Assembly (NCBI GenBank): GCA_003009815.1
Contig: PXPD01000034.1
Span: 1 to 24,027 of the forward strand
DNA: 24,027 nucleotides
Origin: Nanohaloarchaea archaeon SW_4_43_9
Lineage (GTDB): Archaea; Nanohalarchaeota; Nanosalinia; Nanosalinales; Nanosalinaceae
Reading direction: 5' to 3'
A program made the translations under genes and the position numbers. Positions 15,291-20,578 of the stretch are shown here, one piece after another; position 1 is the first letter of the stretch; each line of letters begins with the position of its first letter. The notes under the pieces are model-generated. The model saw only the letters and a program-made list of their open reading frames with translations, did no database searches and was not told where the DNA came from.

Positions 15291-16036
15291 CAGAACCGAT
15301 TTAGTCCCTGTTGCTCCGGATTTTTCAAAGTTTTTCCAGAGCTCATCGCCATACAGATCCTTCCATTAGAGATTATCTGGCCCTTGACGGATTTCAGCTC
15401 TCCTTCGAAAAGTCCTTTCCGCCTGAAATCACCCTCTGGCTCGGGATAGACCGTCAAATCCTGAACATCTACTATATCACCTTCAAGACTATGTTTGTGC
15501 ATTACTTTCTCTAGAGCTGAGGGCTTATCTGCAGAAGGAAGCTTTGAATCTTTTCTTATCCTCTCTTTTATGCCATTGCTGGATATCTCTGATTCAGTGT
15601 CTAGTGCTACACGGGCATCCATTCCATGGTGTATTTTGACTCCATAATCAGCTCCCTGTTCCACCCATCTTTTCCTGACGTTGCCGGTTCTTGTAACACC
15701 GACTTTGACGCTGTCTGAGATCTGTGCCAGATAAACTGAGAACTCTCCTTCAATGTCTGTCTGATTGTCTCCCCGGACATAATCAGAGTAGATGTCTTTA
15801 CCCCGACATTCACCGCATTGGGAGCCTGAGTCTATCCTTCTGAACTCTGGGCACTTCGCTCTTTCACCCTGAGAAGGTGCGTAGCCGGTGCATCGCCGTC
15901 CATCTGATAACTCGAACGAGAAGCTTCTCTCCGGAGTTAAATTCCATTTCTCAAATCCATCCGGGGTTGCGACCATAAGCCTGGCTTTCCAGCCATTTGA
16001 ACTGTTTTTCCAGGACACCTTTACTATTGATTCCAT
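15290..16036 (-). CDS. DUF2797 family protein with zinc-binding cysteines
   Basis: This 248-residue protein has a beta-rich start (GWKARLMVATPD), four cysteines suggesting a zinc site (C49, C62, C74 and C77, the last two as CGEC), and a segment FSVYLAQISDSVKVGVTR followed by VRKRWVEQGA (about 99-129). The latter resembles the GIY-YIG-like core of DUF2797. The arrangement and length fit that archaeal/bacterial family, whose biochemical role I do not know; a nucleic-acid function is plausible because of the fold and because the downstream Hjc-like nuclease gene overlaps its stop codon. It starts 6 nt after the TraB-domain gene, so the three are co-transcribed. Confidence 0.75.
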   Translation of the reverse strand: MESIVKVSWKNSSNGWKARLMVATPDGFEKWNLTPERSFSFELSDGRRCTGYAPSQGERAKCPEFRRIDSGSQCGECRGKDIYSDYVRGDNQTDIEGEFSVYLAQISDSVKVGVTRTGNVRKRWVEQGADYGVKIHHGMDARVALDTESEISSNGIKERIRKDSKLPSADKPSALEKVMHKHSLEGDIVDVQDLTVYPEPEGDFRRKGLFEGELKSVKGQIISNGRICMAMSSGKTLKNPEQQGLNRF

Positions 16037-16042
16037 TTTTTG

Positions 16043-16648
16043 TTAATTGAACTCTTTTACCATTGCTTTTCTATGTGCTGCTCCGACAAAAACAACAATA
16101 TCTCCGTCAGTTTCTTTCTCAAGTTTTCTAAGCGATTCGATCATATGTTTGTTTCTCTGTTCTACAAGAATATCGTACATCTCCGGGAACTTGAACTCCA
16201 TTTCAAGTAGTAGCTGGTCGATAAGTTCTTCTTCAGGGATCTCATGTGCTATCTCGAAATTTCCAGGGAAAATCATCCCTACTAGAAGCTGGGCTCCAGC
16301 CTTCAGTTTTTCCCTGAAAGAAACATTTTTCAGCTTGCTAAACGTTATCCGGATATCCTGGTCGATCAAAGCTACTTCTATATCATTTTTCTCTGCCGTG
16401 CGATAGGCGTGAAGCATTTCCTCACCCGGCATAACACCAGTTTCCTTACCTATCGATTGCTGGAAGAACTGTAGAACTCTGACAAAAAGCGAACTGCCTC
16501 TATTCTCATTTTTATCGCTGAGAAGAGAGTTTAGCCTTGGTACATCAAGCTCCAGTGCAACTATTTCAGGATTTATTTCCTCAATTTTTTCCTCTACCAG
16601 GTCTAGACTTTCCTGTGAAACATGTGAGGTACCGAATATATGTATCAA
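16043..16648 (-). CDS. TraB domain protein (soluble domain only)
   Basis: This 201-residue protein begins MIHIFGTSHVSQESLDLVEE and carries the TraB/PrgY motifs in order: GTSHVS (His9), VALELD, PGEEML, ALIDQDI, VEQRNKHM and the final FVGAAH. Typical archaeal TraB proteins continue with a C-terminal membrane region; this one stops after the GxxH motif. TraB/PrgY proteins are thought to be metal-dependent peptidases or peptide-binding proteins related to the Tiki fold. The only start that keeps the first strand is TTG at 16648, with an AT-rich element (GATATTT) about 21 nt upstream. It is first in a minus-strand operon with DUF2797 and Hjc-like genes and follows the SRP RNA. Confidence 0.8.
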   Translation of the reverse strand: MIHIFGTSHVSQESLDLVEEKIEEINPEIVALELDVPRLNSLLSDKNENRGSSLFVRVLQFFQQSIGKETGVMPGEEMLHAYRTAEKNDIEVALIDQDIRITFSKLKNVSFREKLKAGAQLLVGMIFPGNFEIAHEIPEEELIDQLLLEMEFKFPEMYDILVEQRNKHMIESLRKLEKETDGDIVVFVGAAHRKAMVKEFN

Positions 16649-16737
16649 CTTTAGATCACCGTAAAGATATTTGCTCCCAAATGATGTAAATTAAACTGAA
16701 AAAACAGTGTTGAACCGGGTTTTTTCGCTGAAAAGTT

Positions 16738-17012
16738 GAAAAACAGTGGTTCCCAGTGGTGGACGCCTGAAACGCTCCAGGGAATCCCTAACCGATCTCA
16801 GGTCCGCCACCCTCCGAACAGCCTACACAATGCTTAGGGTTGCTCCCGTCAAGGCCTGACCCGGTTCACACCATGCAGACTCCCAGAGGACGGACCATCA
16901 ACAACCGGTAAAGGGGCTGAAGCGAGACAGAACGCCGCTCACTGGTTGACGGCTCCGGCTTCACGAGGATTTCCGGAAAGAGGCGACCCCAAGCCGCCCG
17001 ACCTACCGTTTC
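16738..17012 (-). ncRNA. signal recognition particle RNA (7S RNA)
   Basis: The minus strand holds an about 275-nt structured RNA. Its 5' part has the archaeal Alu-type sequence GTAGGTCGGGCGGCTTGGGG. The middle has the SRP54-binding helix 8 (16837-16862): GGTCAGG and GGGAGCAACC flank a short stem, with the conserved CAGG/AGCA asymmetric bulges and tetraloop UGAC (16848-16851). A helix 5 strand (CCAGTG) can pair with CACTGG near the 3' end. Terminal helix 1 can form between GAAACGGT at the 5' end and ACTGTTTTTC at the 3' end. The exact ends are uncertain: a second ACTGTTTTTTCAGT copy at 16694-16707 would pair even better with ACTGAAACGGT and give about 320 nt. With SRP54 and SRP19 it would target exported proteins. 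Confidence 0.85.
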
Positions 17013-17030
17013 AGTATTCATGTAGAAAGG

Positions 17031-17037
17031 TTAAAAG
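17031..17037 (-). promoter_or_regulatory. candidate TATA box of the SRP RNA gene
   Basis: CTTTTAA on the minus strand lies about 22-25 nt upstream of the inferred RNA 5' end near 17009-17012. Confidence 0.4.
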
Positions 17038-17053
17038 TCGTTAGGGTATCGGA

Positions 17054-17221
17054 TTAACTTTCAGTTAAGCATTTCTTCGACTTGAACCACAGGTTCCCTC
17101 CTGCTGCAAAAACTACTGCAGCATAGGAAAGAGTTCTTAGCGGTGAGTCTGTGAGTTCCACTGTCATGAAAGTTGTGGCGACGGCGAATAACATTTTCAG
17201 CGAAGTTGCTTTTTTGTTCAT
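17054..17221 (-). CDS. small two-span membrane protein (55 aa)
   Basis: This short frame runs from ATG at 17221 to TAA at 17054. It reads MNKKATSLKMLFAVATTFMT and ends WFKSKKCLTES. It has a basic N-terminus, two hydrophobic segments (about residues 8-22 and 29-46) with a short acidic turn between them, and a positively charged tail, a coherent helical hairpin. Such 50-60-residue membrane proteins are common in haloarchaea and their relatives. The gene lies between the MBL-fold hydrolase and the SRP RNA, all on the minus strand. Function unknown. Confidence 0.55.
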   Translation of the reverse strand: MNKKATSLKMLFAVATTFMTVELTDSPLRTLSYAAVVFAAGGNLWFKSKKCLTES

Positions 17222-17361
17222 TTAGATCATTTTAAGAAGATTAATCTAGATTTGAGCCGTTTTAAGGTCTTTAAAGTCAAAATTGCCGATAATCTTTATA
17301 TAGGATTCGTCTTTCTTTATAAAGAGATGTAGTTTTTCCAGGTTCTGAAGCATCTATATTA
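17222..17361. other. AT-rich intergenic region with TATA-like elements
   Basis: There is no gene here. The palindromic decamer AATCTAGATT sits at 17243-17252. TATA-like sequences CTTTATATAG (17294-17303) and CTTTATAAAG (17315-17324, a perfect palindrome) could start transcripts on either strand. On the minus strand they would give the 55-aa gene a leader of about 50-70 nt; on the plus strand they would give an antisense RNA into the MBL-fold gene. Confidence 0.35.
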
Positions 17362-18186
17362 TCAGATTTCGAACTCCATTCCCTGCTCTGCTATCTCAAA
17401 CTCTCTTTCCTCCAGTTCCCCCCTTTCCTCAGAGTCTTCTCTGTATGCAGGGTTTGTATGGTTGAGATGTGTGAAGTATATCTCGGTGTCCACATCTTCC
17501 ATCTCGGCCATTGTAGTGATTATGGTAGGGTGTGAGACCTCGCTATATCTCTCGATTTCATCTGCACTCCAGAATGTTCCATCAATTATAGCGATATCTG
17601 GTATAGCGATATCTGCCTCCTTGACTTTTTGTTTAATCTCGTGGCTCCATTCGTGGATATCGCTGACATAGAAAAGCTTCTTCTCCTCTCCATGAATCAT
17701 GAAGCAGAAATTATTTGTCTCGACCCGCGGATGCTCAGTTTCTATAACTTCTACACACCCATTCATTAGATTCTGTTTGTCTCCATCCTCTATCTCATAA
17801 ACATCTATATTTCCTCGGTCTTTGAGAAGCCGGTAAGGGTCATTTTTTTGAAGAAATTCATTCGCCTTCTCTGAAGTATACACAGGGATTCCTTCGTAAT
17901 TATGTGATTCTTTTCCCAGGAAAAGCAATCCGGTCATATGACCTAGCCCTTCATGTGAAAGAAATACCCCGTCAATATATTTACCTGTAGTCTGGTATCT
18001 TATATCCGGTGTAGCATCTATCAGATACTGTGCGTTCGAATTCTCGCTATCACCCTCCTCCAGCAGCAGAGAAGCTATTTTCTTTGCCTTCTCAGGTTTC
18101 TCTCTTGCTTCTTCACACATCTCACATTCACATCCCAAGTGCGGTACTCCGCCGTCCTGTGCGTTCCCAAGTACTTCTACTTTCAT
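17362..18186 (-). CDS. PqqB-like metallo-beta-lactamase-fold hydrolase
   Basis: This 274-residue protein begins MKVEVLGNAQDGGVPHLGCE, the PqqB-type opening, with a C19-E-C21-E-M-C24 cluster that may bind zinc. The metal-site loop reads FLSHEGLGHMTGL (H78, H83), the PqqB-like variant in which the usual Asp of HxHxDH is Gly. Later landmarks are H152, the VSDIHEW segment and FTHLNHTNP near residue 240. It is therefore a cytoplasmic MBL-fold hydrolase. No other PQQ genes are present, so a role in cofactor synthesis is not implied; the substrate is unknown. It is divergent from the 26-aa Cys-rich gene, and the two share a TATA region. Confidence 0.8.
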   Translation of the reverse strand: MKVEVLGNAQDGGVPHLGCECEMCEEAREKPEKAKKIASLLLEEGDSENSNAQYLIDATPDIRYQTTGKYIDGVFLSHEGLGHMTGLLFLGKESHNYEGIPVYTSEKANEFLQKNDPYRLLKDRGNIDVYEIEDGDKQNLMNGCVEVIETEHPRVETNNFCFMIHGEEKKLFYVSDIHEWSHEIKQKVKEADIAIPDIAIIDGTFWSADEIERYSEVSHPTIITTMAEMEDVDTEIYFTHLNHTNPAYREDSEERGELEEREFEIAEQGMEFEI

Positions 18187-18220
18187 TACTTTCAGACCCT
18201 TAATTCTTCATCTTTCCTGA

Positions 18221-18230
18221 ATAATATAAG
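18221..18230. promoter_or_regulatory. TATA box between MBL-fold and Cys-rich peptide genes
   Basis: ATAATATAAG is centred about 27 nt before the ATG at 18253, supporting a leaderless transcript. Its near-symmetry means it could also serve the divergent gene starting at 18186, with a leader of about 14 nt. Confidence 0.5.
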
Positions 18231-18252
18231 GCTTACTTGGAGAACCTCCCCT

Positions 18253-18333
18253 ATGAGCAAGGAGGAAGATTCCGACAGCAGTTCTGGGAAGGAAGAAAAA
18301 AGCTGTGGATGTAAAAACTGTGGTTGTAACTAA
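18253..18333 (+). CDS. 26-aa cysteine-rich peptide (CxCxxCxC)
   Basis: The ATG at 18253 gives a 26-residue peptide, MSKEEDSDSSSGKEEKSCGC followed by KNCGCN. An acidic/serine-rich hydrophilic half is followed by C18-x-C20-xx-C23-x-C25 at the C-terminus. This start is favoured over an upstream one because a TATA box stands 27 nt before it. The cysteine pattern suggests metal binding (a minimal zinc or iron site) or redox activity. Alternatively the four Cys codons, all TGT and about 35-60 nt before tRNA-Cys, could make it a leader peptide for the tRNA-Cys-NUDIX-cysS unit. Neither role is demonstrated. Confidence 0.6.
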   Translation: MSKEEDSDSSSGKEEKSCGCKNCGCN

Positions 18334-18366
18334 AGTTTTGAGTGTCTAAATATTCTGTTATTTTTC

Positions 18367-18437
18367 GCCGGGTTGGCAGAGGAGCTATGCATCGGCCTGC
18401 AAAGCCGACTACCAGGGTGCAAATCCCTGACCCGGCT
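18367..18437 (+). tRNA. tRNA-Cys (GCA)
   Basis: A 71-nt cloverleaf: acceptor stem GCCGGGT/ACCCGGC, D arm GCA...TGC, anticodon stem TCGGC/GCCGA with loop CTGCAAA (anticodon GCA), a 4-nt variable region and T stem CAGGG/CCCTG. The discriminator is T (U73) as required by CysRS. CCA is not encoded. The T-loop reads TGCAAAT, so position 55 is G, and the D-loop reads AGGAGCTA, where position 18 appears to be A; the usual pair is G18-U55. A T tract directly follows (18437-18441). The gene lies 93 bp upstream of the NUDIX-cysS pair. Confidence 0.92.
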
Positions 18438-18441
18438 TTTT
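18437..18441 (+). terminator. T tract after tRNA-Cys
   Basis: Five T residues at and just after the mature 3' end fit an archaeal U-tract terminator, possibly leaky because the NUDIX-cysS genes show no clear promoter of their own in the following 90 bp. Confidence 0.4.
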
Positions 18442-18529
18442 CAGTATCGCTGGATCAGACTTGAAGGACCCAATGAACTGGAAACAGTTAAAGGCCTGAA
18501 GAAGGATTTAAGAAATACAGGTGTACTAG

Positions 18530-18961
18530 ATGAGTAAGGAAAAATTCAGGGTTGTGGTTGGAGGTGTGGTCACAGACGGTAAAGAGATTCTTCTAGGTAA
18601 GAAACCGGAGACAGAGGATCATCCTATCTCCGGAGAATGGCATTTTCCTGGAGGACATGTTGATGAAGACGAAGAGCCGGGGGAGGCTGTCCTCAGAGAA
18701 TTAAAGGAAAAAACAGGTCTGGGCGCTGATGTCCACCAGATACTGACGGTGTACAATACCGGTACTGGAGCGATCAGAATTCTGTATCACTGCGAGGCCG
18801 AGAGTAATGAAGCAGAGGCTCAGGATGATCTAGAGGAGGCCAAATGGGTTGGAGTGAACGAACTGGGAGAAACACTTAATGACACAGCTGAGGAAGATTC
18901 AATGGAAAGAGATGAAATCCAGAACTTTATTGAAAAACTGAAAAAGATGCCTGTGGTCTAA
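18530..18961 (+). CDS. NUDIX hydrolase
   Basis: This 143-residue protein has the NUDIX box at about 42-64, reading GHVDEDEEPGEAVLRELKEK then TGL. It matches Gx5Ex7REUxEExGU except that the second Glu of the EE pair is Lys61; E48, E57 and E60 are kept. The preceding beta strand (EWHFPGG) is typical of MutT-like enzymes, which hydrolyse nucleoside diphosphates linked to another group. The substrate is not predictable. The Lys substitution removes one of the usual metal ligands and may lower activity. It lies between tRNA-Cys and cysS, 7 nt before cysS, so it is probably co-transcribed with it. AGGTG about 9 nt upstream may serve as ribosome-binding site. Confidence 0.85.
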   Translation: MSKEKFRVVVGGVVTDGKEILLGKKPETEDHPISGEWHFPGGHVDEDEEPGEAVLRELKEKTGLGADVHQILTVYNTGTGAIRILYHCEAESNEAEAQDDLEEAKWVGVNELGETLNDTAEEDSMERDEIQNFIEKLKKMPVV

Positions 18962-18968
18962 TCATAGT

Positions 18969-20357
18969 ATGAGTCTTAAACTATTCAATACGCTGACAAG
19001 GGAAAAAGAAGAGTTCGAGCCGATAGAGGAAGGTAGGGTAAAGTTCTACTCCTGCGGACAGACAATCTACGATGACCTTCACATTGGAAATGCGAGACAC
19101 GTCCAGAATATTACTGACGTTGGCCACTTGACCGATGACGGCGATCAGGGAGAGGACAAAGTTGAGAAAAGAGCCGAAGATCTTGGAATGGAGCCAATGG
19201 AGCTTGTTGAGGATCAGATTGAACGATACTTTGAGGATACTAAGGCTATAAATGTGGAGAGACAGGATATAGTTCCTCGAGCAACCGGTCATATCAACGA
19301 GATGATAAACTATGTTCAGAAGATAATAGATAACGGCTATGCGTACGAAGCAGAAGGCAACATTTACTTCGATGTGGAAAAATTTGCTGAGGATTATCCG
19401 TATGGCGAGATGGCGAAAAAAGATATTGAGCAGTTAAAGCAAGAGGCAGAGTCCCGCGTCGAGCCGGATGAGAAAAAGAAGAACCAGTATGACTTCGCGC
19501 TCTGGTTGAACGCGGAGGGAACAGGACATCTCATGAAATGGAATGCAGAGTTTGATAATGATAGGGAAAGAATAGAATCGACCGGTTACCCTGGATGGCA
19601 TCTTGAATGCTCGGTTATGGGTCAGAAATATCTTGGAGAAGAGTTCGATATCCACGCTGGTGGAAAAGACCATATCTTCCCGCACCATCCGAACGAGAGA
19701 GCTCAGAGCTTCGCAGCAACAGGAAAAGGGCAGGCACGTTACTGGCTTCATAACGAGTTCATTCAGATAGAAGGAGAAAAAATGTCAAAGTCGGAAGGTA
19801 ACTTCTACACTGTAAGAGGTCTACTAAATGGTGGTTACTCAGGAGATGCGATCAGGCTCTACCTTGTCTCCTCACATTACCGCTCCGAGACCGACTTCTC
19901 CAAGGAAGGCCTCGAGAAAGCCGAGAAGGAACTGAGAAAGGCAAGAAGAGCCCGGAACTGGGCCGAAAAGGTTTCTGGAGATGCATTGGAAGATAGAGCT
20001 GAAGAAGTGGAGGACCAGTTCAAAAAGTACATGGATGATGATCTGGACACGGCGAACGCCAAACAGCTTCTTATGGAGTTTGTTTCAGATATTACCTCGA
20101 CTCTTGAATCTGGTGAAGGAGTAAGTATTAAAACTCGGAATATACTGGAAGAGCTCTTTGAGATAATTGGAATTAACCTTGTAGCTGATGGAACAGTAGA
20201 GGAAATGAAACTGGCTGAACTGCTTGCAGAGTCTAGAGAGAAGTTCCGTGAGAAAGAAAATTATGAGGAGGCGGATAGGATTAGAGATGAACTGGAAAAG
20301 CTTGGTTTTGAGGTAGAAGATACGGATGATGAGCCAAGATTATACAGGTCTAAGTAA
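18969..20357 (+). CDS. cysS: cysteinyl-tRNA synthetase with an apparent internal deletion
   Basis: Class I synthetase charging tRNA-Cys. The 462 residues show YSCGQTIYDDLHIGNAR (zinc ligand C29, HIGN 38-41), VQNITDVGHLTDD, GWHLECSVMG, FPHHPNERAQ (remaining zinc ligands) and GEKMSKSEGNF. The C-terminal helical and anticodon-binding regions look complete. The oddity is directly after HIGNAR: in relatives about 21 residues (TFVxFDVxxRYLxxxGYxVxY-like) separate HIGNxR from the xVxNITD segment, but here HIGNAR is followed at once by HVQNITDVGHL. The frame is intact. The missing piece is a helix and strand of the catalytic Rossmann fold, so function could be compromised, or the gap is an assembly error. 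It follows the NUDIX gene by 7 nt. Confidence 0.93.
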   Translation: MSLKLFNTLTREKEEFEPIEEGRVKFYSCGQTIYDDLHIGNARHVQNITDVGHLTDDGDQGEDKVEKRAEDLGMEPMELVEDQIERYFEDTKAINVERQDIVPRATGHINEMINYVQKIIDNGYAYEAEGNIYFDVEKFAEDYPYGEMAKKDIEQLKQEAESRVEPDEKKKNQYDFALWLNAEGTGHLMKWNAEFDNDRERIESTGYPGWHLECSVMGQKYLGEEFDIHAGGKDHIFPHHPNERAQSFAATGKGQARYWLHNEFIQIEGEKMSKSEGNFYTVRGLLNGGYSGDAIRLYLVSSHYRSETDFSKEGLEKAEKELRKARRARNWAEKVSGDALEDRAEEVEDQFKKYMDDDLDTANAKQLLMEFVSDITSTLESGEGVSIKTRNILEELFEIIGINLVADGTVEEMKLAELLAESREKFREKENYEEADRIRDELEKLGFEVEDTDDEPRLYRSK

Positions 20358-20388
20358 AAATAGAGTAGGGAAAAATTGTTAGAAGGGT

Positions 20389-20535
20389 CTATCCGGCTTC
20401 TTTCTCTTCCATTTCTTTCTTTTTCTGCTGTTTTCTGTCTGCCTTTTCTTCAAAAATTTCTTTGGCTCTGTCATCTGAGATTCCAAGCATTTCCTTGGCT
20501 TTCTGTTTCTGTTTTTCAGCTTCTTCTCGTGGCAT
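20389..20535 (-). CDS. 48-aa highly charged small protein
   Basis: The short frame from ATG 20535 to TAG 20389 encodes MPREEAEKQKQKAKEMLGIS followed by an almost wholly Lys/Glu helix ending KEMEEKEAG. It has no cysteines or membrane segments. MLGISDDRAKEIFEEK may be a short helix-turn-helix-like hairpin. A TATA-like GTTTAAAC lies 29 nt upstream, near the 3' end of the DHH gene, supporting a leaderless transcript. It fills the gap between cysS and the DHH gene and converges on cysS. Function unknown. Confidence 0.5.
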   Translation of the reverse strand: MPREEAEKQKQKAKEMLGISDDRAKEIFEEKADRKQQKKKEMEEKEAG

Positions 20536-20560
20536 TGTACTATTTAATTGTCGGAGTCGG

Positions 20561-20567
20561 TTTAAAC
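20561..20567 (-). promoter_or_regulatory. TATA-like element of the 48-aa gene
   Basis: TTTAAAC/GTTTAAA at this position is centred 29 nt before the ATG at 20535. Confidence 0.4.
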
Positions 20568-20578
20568 AGGTTGTGGAA

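Noticed and set aside
16738..17012. RNase P RNA or rRNA fragment
   Set aside because: ACAGAA and GGAAAG occur on the plus strand but in the wrong order for RNase P, while the minus strand has the SRP Alu sequence and the helix 8 bulges in correct order.
17362..18186. PQQ biosynthesis locus
   Set aside because: Only the PqqB-like fold is present; no pqqA, C, D or E, and PqqB-like MBL proteins are widespread without PQQ.
18139..18333. 64-aa frame as the full Cys-rich gene
   Set aside because: Its first half overlaps the divergent MBL-fold gene; the TATA box is 27 nt before the internal ATG at 18253, so the 26-aa reading is preferred.
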